DNA from: Desulfobulbaceae bacterium
GTDB lineage: Bacteria; Desulfobacterota; Desulfobulbia; Desulfobulbales; SURF-16
Reading direction: 5' to 3'
NCBI GenBank assembly: GCA_024763115.1
Contig: JANTGB010000175.1
Span: 1 to 5,572 of the forward strand
Length of the DNA: 5,572 nucleotides
A program made the position numbers and the translations under genes. The notes beneath the pieces were generated by a model. The model searched no databases. It was not told where the DNA came from and saw only the letters and a list, made by a program, of their open reading frames with translations. Below, piece by piece: positions 1 through 5,304 of this stretch. Positions within the stretch are counted from its first letter, which is position 1. The number at the start of each line of letters is the position of its first letter.

Positions 1-125
1 CAATGTTTATCAATGTTACCCAGCAAATATGAACGATGAGCTATCAGGTCGCCGTAAGGCAGACCCGGCGGATTAAGATTGGCATGGCAATGGCGACAGG
101 CGCTTTCAAAGGTAAAATGCAGACA
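1..125 (-). pseudogene. 5'-truncated remnant of a multihaem c-type cytochrome (NapC/NirT-like)
   Basis: On the minus strand an open frame reads from 125 down to the left edge and encodes FTFESACRHCHANLNPPGLP followed by YGDLIAHRSYLLGNIDKH. It contains one perfect covalent haem-attachment motif, CRHCH (bases 84-98). In NapC/NirT-type periplasmic quinol-oxidising cytochromes, a CxxCH followed by a short segment with a conserved AH and then another CxxCH forms the C-terminal haem region; the order CRHCHANL...PPG...AHR fits that, from memory of the family. No start codon is available: the frame meets TGA at 126-128, and the bases to the right hold no further CxxCH on this strand and turn into repeat DNA at 160. 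The usual membrane anchor and first haems are therefore missing. It could instead be a frameshifted live gene, or a different multihaem cytochrome. The 3' part lies outside the window. Confidence 0.5.
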
Positions 126-159
126 TCAGCCCGGCTTACGTATAACTAATACGCGGCAC

Positions 160-228
160 CGGACTGATAACGAAAATCTCCCGGAGTCTCCCTACGGTCG
201 TTTACCTGCACCCTGTAAACAGTTACAA
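160..228 (+). repeat. Dispersed repeat, copy A (left arm of an inverted pair)
   Basis: Bases 173-228 align without gaps to 2271-2326, with 48 of 56 positions identical by eye, including the block TCCCGGAGTCTCCC and the end CAGTTACAA. The first 18 bases, CGGACTGATAACGAAAAT, are the reverse complement, with 15 of 18 matching, of 364-381. Copy A therefore forms a convergent inverted pair with copy B. No reading frame crosses it convincingly. Confidence 0.7.
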
Positions 229-273
229 TTTTTTCACGGTTATTAGTTTTAAGGTGTGAGAAGTTACAAAAAA

Positions 274-291
274 TGTTGCTGATCAGTAACA
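274..291. promoter_or_regulatory. 18-base palindrome, possible operator
   Basis: TGTTGCTGATCAGTAACA is a near-perfect palindrome: all nine pairs match if one G-T pair is allowed, centred between 282 and 283. It sits between the two inverted repeat arms and about 45 bases upstream of a TATAAT box at 328-333 that could serve the kinase gene. A dimeric repressor or activator could bind here, but no regulator is identified, and it could simply be part of the repeat element's interior. Confidence 0.3.
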
Positions 292-327
292 AATTCTTGC
301 AGAATAACGTTACCATCTGGTATTTTA

Positions 328-333
328 TATAAT
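328..333 (+). promoter_or_regulatory. Candidate -10 box for the sensor kinase gene
   Basis: TATAAT is a perfect sigma-70-type -10 hexamer in an AT-rich stretch, pointing toward the kinase. No good -35 hexamer lies 16-18 bases upstream, so an activator would be needed or the match is chance. Transcription from here would give a leader of about 140 bases containing repeat copies B and C. Confidence 0.25.
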
Positions 334-339
334 TACGCA

Positions 340-383
340 GTAACTGCTTACAAGGCACCGAATATTTTCGCAATCAGGCCGAC
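340..383 (-). repeat. Dispersed repeat, copy B (right arm of the inverted pair)
   Basis: Read on the minus strand this begins GTCGGCCTGATTGCGAAAAT and ends TTGTAAGCAGTTAC, matching both ends of copy D (2256-2324) but lacking about 25 bases of its middle, including the CGGAGTCTCCC block. With copy A it brackets about 110 bases of AT-rich DNA, giving a unit of about 220 bases with inverted ends. Confidence 0.6.
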
Positions 384-405
384 TTACATATGACTAATAT
401 GCTGA

Positions 406-476
406 GCCGGCCTGATCGCAAGAATTTCCGCCACAGTGGTTTATGGAAATTAATCGCTACCCTCGTGAATAGATAC
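406..476 (+). repeat. Dispersed repeat, copy C, next to the kinase start
   Basis: The first part (406-430, GCCGGCCTGATCGCAAGAAT onward) matches the start of copy D, and 433-476 matches 2329-2372 without gaps, with 37 of 44 positions identical. Relative to D the middle, including the first CAGTTAC module, is missing. The copy lies inside the longest possible reading frame of the kinase, which is the main reason to place the true kinase start downstream of it. Confidence 0.65.
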
Positions 477-479
477 ATT

Positions 480-2084
480 ATGCAGCTGAAAACTAAATTT
501 ATTATTTTTGTCGCCGCTGTTGTTATTCTTTCTTTTAGCATCATTTTTTTTCGTATTTCCTGTTTTCAGCAGCGGCTTGTCTTTGACCAGGCCGTGATCC
601 AGGCCCGGATGCTTCATCAGCAGATCAGGTTAACCGGAAAATGGGTCGCTGATCATAATGGACTCTTCATTTTAAAAAAAGAAGGGGTTGAGCCCAATCC
701 ATTTCTTCAGGATGCGGAAATACGCGATTCTTCCGGCCATTGGCTGGTAAAACGTAATTCGGCCATGGTTATCAGGGAACTGTCAGTATATGCTGCAGAA
801 GAAGGATTCTGCCGCTATGGCATTACCAGCCTTCACCCGATAAATCCGGCAAATATCCCGGATGAATTTGAAAAAAAAGGGCTGGAGCGTTTCCGGCAGG
901 GAGCCGGCGAGGCTATTGCTGTTGAAGAGCATGAGGGGCATAAGGAGCTGCGTTACATCGCCCCGTTGCCGGTAGAAGAACCCTGTCTTAAATGTCATGG
1001 ACAACATGGGTATAAAATCGGCGATATATGTGGTGGTTTAAGTGTTGCCGTTCCCATGGATCGGGCCTATGAAGCCATTAATCACAACAACAGATTACTG
1101 TTGATGATCGGCATAATTACCCTCTGCCTGTTAAGCCTGGTTATATTTCTTTTTTTTGACGGACTTGTGGGCCGGCGTCTGGCTCGGCTTTCCCGGGCCA
1201 TGGATAATTTTTCCGACGAAAAGGAGGACGGCTTTACCGACGGATTACCCGCCGGCAACGACGAGGTAGGTCGGCTGGCCAAATCATTCAGTAACCTCTG
1301 TCAGCGTTTAATCTACTCGCGGCAGGATCTGGCCCACACCCGGGATCAGGTGATTTACGAAGAAAAACAGGACGCACTTGACCGACTGGTGGCCGGGCTG
1401 GGCCATGAAATAAATACCCCTCTGACTGCTATGCTTAATTGTCTGAAAACCATGGAGGGTTCGCCTGAAGACTTGAATTTGCGGCAGCGTCATCTTAAGC
1501 TGCTGACCAAAGGCCTGAACCGGATAGAATATATAGTGCACCAGTTGATGACTTTTGGTCGCCGGGAAGGGCTCCATCCTCAGCCGGTGGCAGTGGATGA
1601 GCTGATCCGGGAATGCTGCGAAACGCCGGATCGTGGAATAAAAAATATTGACCTGCACCTTGACCTGAATCTGCCGCATCATTATCCGCTGGATAAAGAA
1701 GCTCTAAAACAAGTGGTTATGAATATCAGCCTTAATGCGGTTCAGTCCATGCCTGATGGCGGTGTATTGACTGTATCCAGCCGAAGAGAAGACAAGTGGC
1801 TGATTATTGAGTTTCAGGATACGGGAATGGGGATCAGCCCGGAAAATATGGATAAAATTTTTGAACCGTTTTTCACCACCAGGGGGGGCGGCCAGGGAAC
1901 CGGCCTGGGATTGTCGGTCGTTTATACCCTGGTACGGCGGATGGGTGGAACACTTGAAGTACAGAGTAAAGAGGGCAGGGGCAGCAGCTTTAAAATCAAG
2001 TTGCCGATGAACAAGGATAACCGCCTGAAAACAATATTGAATGCCGAATTTCGAATTTCGAAAAATAGAAAATATGATGAGTAG
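480..2084 (+). CDS. Membrane sensor histidine kinase with haem-binding Tll0287-like (DUF3365) domain
   Basis: Sensor kinase of a two-component system, 534 residues from this start. An N-terminal membrane segment (about 7-24) is followed by a periplasmic domain (about 33-197) carrying CLKCH at 169-173 and then GDICGGLSVAVPM, the signature of the Tll0287-like/DUF3365 family that holds a c-type haem. A second membrane segment (about 206-227), a HAMP linker (about 228-280), a HisKA domain with phospho-acceptor H309 in GLGHEINTPL, and a HATPase_c domain follow, with N box NISLNAVQ (415-422), G1 DTGMG (447-451), F box FEPFFTT (461-467) and G2 GTGLGLS (473-479). All catalytic elements are present. 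The frame opens earlier, at ATG 390, but the extra 30 residues are encoded by repeat copy C, while ATG 480 directly precedes a typical signal-anchor; neither start has a clear Shine-Dalgarno. No response regulator is adjacent, so partner and target are unknown. The last 20 residues or so lie beyond the catalytic fold and look like read-through. Confidence 0.9.
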   Translation: MQLKTKFIIFVAAVVILSFSIIFFRISCFQQRLVFDQAVIQARMLHQQIRLTGKWVADHNGLFILKKEGVEPNPFLQDAEIRDSSGHWLVKRNSAMVIRELSVYAAEEGFCRYGITSLHPINPANIPDEFEKKGLERFRQGAGEAIAVEEHEGHKELRYIAPLPVEEPCLKCHGQHGYKIGDICGGLSVAVPMDRAYEAINHNNRLLLMIGIITLCLLSLVIFLFFDGLVGRRLARLSRAMDNFSDEKEDGFTDGLPAGNDEVGRLAKSFSNLCQRLIYSRQDLAHTRDQVIYEEKQDALDRLVAGLGHEINTPLTAMLNCLKTMEGSPEDLNLRQRHLKLLTKGLNRIEYIVHQLMTFGRREGLHPQPVAVDELIRECCETPDRGIKNIDLHLDLNLPHHYPLDKEALKQVVMNISLNAVQSMPDGGVLTVSSRREDKWLIIEFQDTGMGISPENMDKIFEPFFTTRGGGQGTGLGLSVVYTLVRRMGGTLEVQSKEGRGSSFKIKLPMNKDNRLKTILNAEFRISKNRKYDE

Positions 2085-2204
2085 TACCCGGCATTGCCGG
2101 GAATTGTCGCCAAGGCCGGAATTTCGCCGGCCGAGGATAATGAAATTATGCGGGTCACCCAGCATGATCATCTTCGCCGATTCAGCTGGAGCGCTTATGA
2201 GACC
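2085..2204 (+). other. Open stretch continuing the kinase frame past its TAG stop
   Basis: Directly after the kinase TAG (2082-2084) the same frame stays open for 40 codons to TGA at 2205-2207, reading YPALPGIVAKAGISPAEDNE then IMRVTQHDHLRRFSWSAYET. The composition looks protein-like, with balanced charged and hydrophobic residues, but I recognise no family and there is no start codon with a ribosome site. It may be the 3' remnant of a lost gene, a decayed kinase tail or chance. Confidence 0.25.
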
Positions 2205-2255
2205 TGATACGGCAGGCAGGCCGTAGAAATGATCAGACTGAATTCATGTCAGGGA

Positions 2256-2372
2256 GTCGGCCTGGTCGTGAAAATTTCCCGGAGTCTCCCGCCGGCCGCT
2301 TGCCTGCATCCTGTAAGCAGTTACAAACACAGTGGTTTATGGGAATTAACCGCTACCTCCATGAGTAGTTAC
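2256..2372 (+). repeat. Dispersed repeat, copy D (most complete copy)
   Basis: This copy contains all modules seen elsewhere, in order: the head GTCGGCCTGGTCGTGAAAAT, the TCCCGGAGTCTCCC block, a first motif TGTAAGCAGTTAC (2312-2324), the segment ACAGTGGTTTATGG (2329-2342), and a second motif CATGAGTAGTTAC (2360-2372). The first half aligns to copy A and the second half to copy C, so A and C are complementary deletions of a D-like parent. It lies in the spacer between the kinase and the YkgJ gene. Confidence 0.7.
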
Positions 2373-2721
2373 TGAAAAATAATGTATAGCAGGTTAATCC
2401 TTACGGCTCTGCGGTGTAACCTCAATCCCCGGCGCTCAAGCGCTGAGATACCCAATGCAGAGTACTTCCTGATACGTTATACTACGGAAATGGTCTAGCG
2501 AGGGACATTTTGTGGTTACTTGCCTTAACCGGATAGCCCCTTAATGTATTTTTAGCGCCCTGAGCCGAACAAAAGGCAACAAAATCAAGGCGTTACGACT
2601 GCCAGGTGTTTCCTGAAAAATTTTCGGCAGTAACTGAAAAACCATCAGGTTAGCCGGGAGACAACAGGTTTTTTGTAAAAGCTGCCTGTAATCACCCGCC
2701 AACAAAGGTATTGAACCTTAT
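2373..2721 (+). other. Long spacer upstream of the YkgJ gene, no gene seen
   Basis: No convincing reading frame on either strand. Bases 2398-2505 carry three short blocks in the order found in thiamin pyrophosphate (TPP) riboswitches (CTGAGATACCC at 2443-2453, TTCCTGAT at 2466-2473, GCGAGGGA at 2498-2505), but the intervening structure does not fit well. A bulged stem pairs GTTAC (2592-2596) plus TGCC (2600-2603) with GGCAGTAAC (2626-2634). A poor -35/-10 pair, TTGCCT (2520) and TAATGT (2542), is the best promoter-like match toward the YkgJ gene. Confidence 0.4.
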
Positions 2722-3615
2722 ATGCTTACCGGAACACAAATAAGCCAATGCGCAGTCGGGGTTGCATCCCTGCAAAATCCTGTCATGCCCCTTGTCCGGC
2801 TGGCCCAGATGCTCTACCTGACCAGCACCCACGCAACCTTCGCGCCTTTGCTGGATGAATTAAACGAACCAGTTGAAACCAATGGTGTTTTTTATGATGA
2901 TCCGGCTGGATTGTTACGGGAATATCTTGATATTCTCAGCATTTTTGAACGCTGTAAAATTCCGGCTGCTCCCTCCCGTATCTTCTTGAATGAAGATATG
3001 CAGCCCCTTGACCCCTATGCCGCTCTGGACAGCTGGGTGGCTCAGGAGATAATCAACCGGGAGCTGGAAACAATTAACAGTCGGCTCTGCGCTCCATGTC
3101 AATGCACCCTCTGTTGCGTAGGCCCTGATCAAAGCCTGAACCAGGATTTTTTTGAAATCCCCCTGCTTGACAGGGAAATCCCCTTTTTCGATTTATCCCG
3201 AATTGACAGCCCCGAGAGCAGACAGGCTACATCACTGGCCGAACCGCCGCTCTGCCTGGACGGTGACCGACCGTTTTATGAAAAATCGGCTGCCCTTTAT
3301 CATTGGCAGACCGGCTGGAGCATGGTTTTGCCCAGAGACAGTTATTGTCCTAATCTTGATCCGGCCGGCAGGGGGTGTAAAATTTATCCCCAACGCCCCG
3401 AGGTCTGCCGGCGTCCCCAGATATTTTCCTATGTTCTGGAAAGACATGAAGAAATGGATCAGCTATATGAGGGCGAAAATCTGCCTGCCTTTGTGGCTCG
3501 TAAAAAATTGCTGGCTATTTGGGATTGCCCTTATGTCAGGCAGTTTCAGGATGATATCGGTCGCTATGGCCAACTCTGCGAGATTGAGCCGGTATTTAAA
3601 AAAAATAAGGAATAA
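2722..3615 (+). CDS. YkgJ-family cysteine-cluster protein
   Basis: A 297-residue cytoplasmic protein with no signal peptide or membrane segment. The C-terminal half has the YkgJ/UPF0153 (zinc- or iron-chelating, CxxCxxxCC-type) pattern: C123, C126, C128, C131 and C132 in CAPCQCTLCC, then C209, C219 and C229 in CPNLDPAGRGC and CKIYPQRPEVCRRP. The GCKIYPxRPxVCR block is the most diagnostic part of the family. Further cysteines at 269 (DCPY) and 286 may take part. The metal and reaction are not known for most of this family, so none is assigned. The first 120 residues or so have no motif I recognise and are longer than in minimal family members; they are rich in helix-forming residues. ATG 2722 has only a weak, distant AAAGG (2704-2708); the next in-frame ATG (2785) has no better site. 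The gene stands alone, with about 640 bases before it and 290 after. Confidence 0.85.
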   Translation: MLTGTQISQCAVGVASLQNPVMPLVRLAQMLYLTSTHATFAPLLDELNEPVETNGVFYDDPAGLLREYLDILSIFERCKIPAAPSRIFLNEDMQPLDPYAALDSWVAQEIINRELETINSRLCAPCQCTLCCVGPDQSLNQDFFEIPLLDREIPFFDLSRIDSPESRQATSLAEPPLCLDGDRPFYEKSAALYHWQTGWSMVLPRDSYCPNLDPAGRGCKIYPQRPEVCRRPQIFSYVLERHEEMDQLYEGENLPAFVARKKLLAIWDCPYVRQFQDDIGRYGQLCEIEPVFKKNKE

Positions 3616-3625
3616 TTACAAATAC

Positions 3626-3658
3626 CGGGGTTAGGATGCTTACCCCGTGAGTAGTTAC
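3626..3658 (+). repeat. Dispersed repeat, partial copy E, with hairpin
   Basis: Eleven bases after the YkgJ stop, the end GCTTACCCCGTGAGTAGTTAC-like block (3638-3658) matches the tails of copies C and D; the final GTGAGTAGTTAC is 11 of 12 identical to copy D. CGGGGT (3626-3631) can pair with ACCCCG (3642-3647) across a 10-base loop. No T-run follows, so this is not a typical Rho-independent terminator, though it could still end or stabilise the YkgJ transcript. Confidence 0.5.
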
Positions 3659-3696
3659 CTTCGCCTTATCTCTACTGATTTATTTTAAACAAGATC

Positions 3697-3710
3697 TTAC
3701 ATTTATGTAA
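3697..3710. promoter_or_regulatory. Dyad TTACAT-TT-ATGTAA upstream of amt
   Basis: A perfect 6+6 dyad with a 2-base spacer, about 140-150 bases upstream of the expected sigma-54 transcription start. Sigma-54 activators usually bind at such distances. It does not match the classical NtrC site (GCACCA-N5-TGGTGC), so the binding protein is unknown. Confidence 0.3.
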
Positions 3711-3727
3711 TAAATAGAATTTGTTAT

Positions 3728-3743
3728 TGTACAAAAATGTACA
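3728..3743. promoter_or_regulatory. Paired TGTACA sites, candidate activator site for amt
   Basis: TGTACAAAAATGTACA is two copies of the palindromic hexamer TGTACA separated by four A, lying about 103-118 bases before the expected transcription start. The position suits an enhancer for a sigma-54 activator. It is not a canonical NtrC site, and the role is inferred from symmetry and position only. Confidence 0.35.
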
Positions 3744-3787
3744 GCCGCTGCAAGCTGCCGGAAGTGGCCTGACACTAACAATATCTA

Positions 3788-3810
3788 TTATTTCAATAAG
3801 TTAGAAATAA
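3788..3810. promoter_or_regulatory. AT-rich dyad next to the sigma-54 promoter
   Basis: TTATTTC (3788-3794) and GAAATAA (3804-3810) are perfect inverted halves with a 9-base spacer, ending 10 bases before the -24 element. A DNA-bending protein such as IHF often acts between enhancer and sigma-54 promoter, and the AT-richness would suit that, but no IHF consensus was firmly recognised. Confidence 0.25.
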
Positions 3811-3820
3811 ATAATTTTTT

Positions 3821-3836
3821 TGGCACATCAGTTGCT
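3821..3836 (+). promoter_or_regulatory. Sigma-54 (RpoN) -24/-12 promoter of amt
   Basis: TGGCACATCAGTTGCT matches the sigma-54 consensus TGGCAC-N5-TTGCW at every defined position, with the required spacing between GG and GC. Transcription would start near 3846, giving a leader of about 59 bases. That leader contains a TCCCC-AAA-GGGGA hairpin (3860-3872) upstream of the ribosome site. Sigma-54 control of an ammonium transporter is the standard nitrogen-limitation arrangement and implies an NtrC-type activator encoded elsewhere. Confidence 0.9.
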
Positions 3837-3904
3837 CTATAGTTGTTGATTAATGATTTTCCCCAAAGGGGATGAAAAAATAACAACACTGGGAGCAATC
3901 TGAA

Positions 3905-5119
3905 ATGAATACTGGAGATACGGCCTTTATGCTGGTGGCCACGGCCATGGTAATGCTTATGACCCCCGGCCTTGCCCTTTTTTATGGAGGCATGGTTAGA
4001 ACAAAAAACGTATTAAGCACCCTGATGCAGAGTTTTATCTGCCTGGGGGTCATATCAATAATATGGGTTTTATATGGATATTCCCTGGCCTTTGGCCCGG
4101 ATGTCGGCGGTTTTGTCGGCAATCTTGACTGGGCGGGATTAAAAGGAATAGATCTTAATCCCGGACCATACAGCGACACCATTCCTCATCTGCTCTTCTG
4201 CGCCTTTCAGTTGATGTTCGCGATTATTACTCCAGCCTTGATTACCGGGGCCTTTGCCGAACGGATTAAATTTTCCGCCTTTCTTGTCTTTGCTGTATTG
4301 TGGAGTACTCTGGTATATTTCCCGGTTTGTCACTGGGTCTGGGGCGGCGGCTGGATAGGCTCTCATGGCGGTCTTGATTTTGCCGGCGGTACGGTAATTC
4401 ATATTAATTCCGGCGCAGCGGCTCTGGTGGCTGCTCTGATGCTGGGCAAAAGAAAGGGCTGGGGCAAGGAGGCCATGCATCCGCATAATATCGGCATGAC
4501 CCTGCTCGGCGCCGGTATTCTCTGGTTTGGCTGGTTTGGTTTTAACGCGGGCAGCGCCCTGGCAGCCGATGGTATTGCCGTCAATGCCTTTTTTACCACC
4601 CAGGTGGCAGCTGCAGCGGCAGCCTTGTCCTGGATTATTGCTGAATGGATTTTTCAAGGAAAACCCACCACCCTGGGAGCGGCCTCAGGCGCTGTTGCCG
4701 GCCTGGTGGCCATTACTCCAGGCGCTGGTTTTGTCGGCCCGCTTTCCGCCATAATTATCGGTCTGGTGGGTGGCGTTCTTTGTTATATGGCTGTTTGTCT
4801 TAAGTCAAAAATAGGTTATGACGATTCACTTGATGTGGTGGGAGTGCATGGAGTGGGCGGTCTCTGGGGCGCTCTCGCCACCGGACTTTTTGCCTCAACT
4901 GCGATAAATCCCGGCGGGGCGGATGGCCTGTTCTTCGGCAATCCCGGCTTGTTTGTCATCCAGGCCATGGATGCGGGAAGTACTATTATCTACTCGCTTA
5001 TAATGACGTTTATTATCCTGAAAGTAATTGATCTGCTTGTCGGTCTGCGGGTCAGCCGGGATGATGAGGTGCAGGGCCTGGATTTAACCCAGCACAGTGA
5101 AATCGGTTATACTATATAG
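3905..5119 (+). CDS. amt: Ammonium transporter Amt
   Basis: Inner-membrane channel of the Amt/MEP/Rh family that takes up ammonium for assimilation. The 404-residue length and about eleven hydrophobic segments are typical. Pore features are present: the twin histidines H166 (in GGTVIHINSGAAALV) and H315 (in DVVGVHGVGGLWGAL), D158 in the recruitment-site loop (HGGLDFAGG), aromatic gate residues near F105 and F213, W146 in HWVWGGG, and S217 in FNAGSA. The C-terminal tail DDEVQGLDLTQHSE matches the conserved cytosolic tail (EEEIxGLDxxxHGE) through which P-II proteins act. There is no obvious cleavable signal peptide; the first membrane segment starts within ten residues. GGGAG (3891-3895), nine bases before ATG 3905, is a good ribosome site. 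A sigma-54 promoter lies 69 bases upstream of the start. No glnK follows in the window, which is less usual for this gene. Confidence 0.97.
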   Translation: MNTGDTAFMLVATAMVMLMTPGLALFYGGMVRTKNVLSTLMQSFICLGVISIIWVLYGYSLAFGPDVGGFVGNLDWAGLKGIDLNPGPYSDTIPHLLFCAFQLMFAIITPALITGAFAERIKFSAFLVFAVLWSTLVYFPVCHWVWGGGWIGSHGGLDFAGGTVIHINSGAAALVAALMLGKRKGWGKEAMHPHNIGMTLLGAGILWFGWFGFNAGSALAADGIAVNAFFTTQVAAAAAALSWIIAEWIFQGKPTTLGAASGAVAGLVAITPGAGFVGPLSAIIIGLVGGVLCYMAVCLKSKIGYDDSLDVVGVHGVGGLWGALATGLFASTAINPGGADGLFFGNPGLFVIQAMDAGSTIIYSLIMTFIILKVIDLLVGLRVSRDDEVQGLDLTQHSEIGYTI

Positions 5120-5131
5120 GCGCTTACGGCC

Positions 5132-5150
5132 ATTGTCTAAACAATTTTTT
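5132..5150 (+). terminator. Weak terminator-like hairpin after amt
   Basis: Thirteen bases after the amt stop, ATTGT-CTAA-ACAAT is followed by a T-run and a further T-rich stretch to 5162. An alternative fold pairs AAACAA (5139-5144) with TTGTTT (5149-5154). Both stems are short and AT-only or nearly so; termination is plausible but the hairpin is weaker than in typical intrinsic terminators. Confidence 0.35.
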
Positions 5151-5163
5151 GTTTTAATTTTTG

Positions 5164-5176
5164 GTAACTTCTCCAT
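5164..5176 (-). repeat. Isolated copy of the 13-base repeat end motif
   Basis: On the minus strand this reads ATGGAGAAGTTAC, fitting the shared ending seen at 214-226, 255-267, 464-476, 2312-2324, 2360-2372 and 3646-3658, and on the minus strand at 340-352. No other repeat module is recognised beside it, so chance is possible. Confidence 0.3.
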
Positions 5177-5198
5177 ATGTGGTGGCGGCACCCAAACC

Positions 5199-5304
5199 GT
5201 AGGTCTGGTTGAGCGCATGTGTATGGTGCATATCATGCACCAAAAAAATGATGCCGGAGCCGGGAATGGTGCGAGATACGCACTCTACGCTCAAGCAGAC
5301 CTAC
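5199..5304. repeat. Imperfect palindrome of 106 bases with nested hairpins
   Basis: The ends GTAGGTCTGGTTGAGCG (5199-5215) and CGCTCAAGCAGACCTAC (5288-5304) are inverted repeats with 16 of 17 pairs. Inside lie a perfect hairpin TGGTGCAT-ATC-ATGCACCA (5224-5242) and GTGCG-AGATA-CGCAC (about 5269-5283), with CCGG-AG-CCGG between them. The whole could fold into a long outer stem with a multi-branched head. It could be a structured RNA, a palindromic mobile unit or a transcript-end structure. A third TTGAGC at 5325-5330 offers an alternative partner for GCTCAA at 5289-5294. No known RNA family is recognised. Confidence 0.6.

Noticed and set aside
1704..2171. Minus-strand frame of 155 codons opposite the kinase end
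   Set aside because: It is antisense to the conserved HATPase_c domain, which explains the sequence, and its product is not recognisable.
160..2372. CRISPR array
   Set aside because: The repeats are few, unevenly spaced, in both orientations and variable in length, with no uniform spacers.
3152..3634. Plus-strand frame of 160 codons inside the YkgJ gene
   Set aside because: The cysteine motifs of the YkgJ family are in the other frame; this frame lacks any motif.
4139..4657. Minus-strand frame of 172 codons opposite amt
   Set aside because: It is the antisense shadow of well-conserved Amt membrane segments.
5224..5242. TGGTGCATATCATGCACCA as an NtrC binding site
   Set aside because: The half-sites are in the reverse order to the NtrC consensus GCACCA-N5-TGGTGC, and the position is after amt with no sigma-54 promoter nearby.
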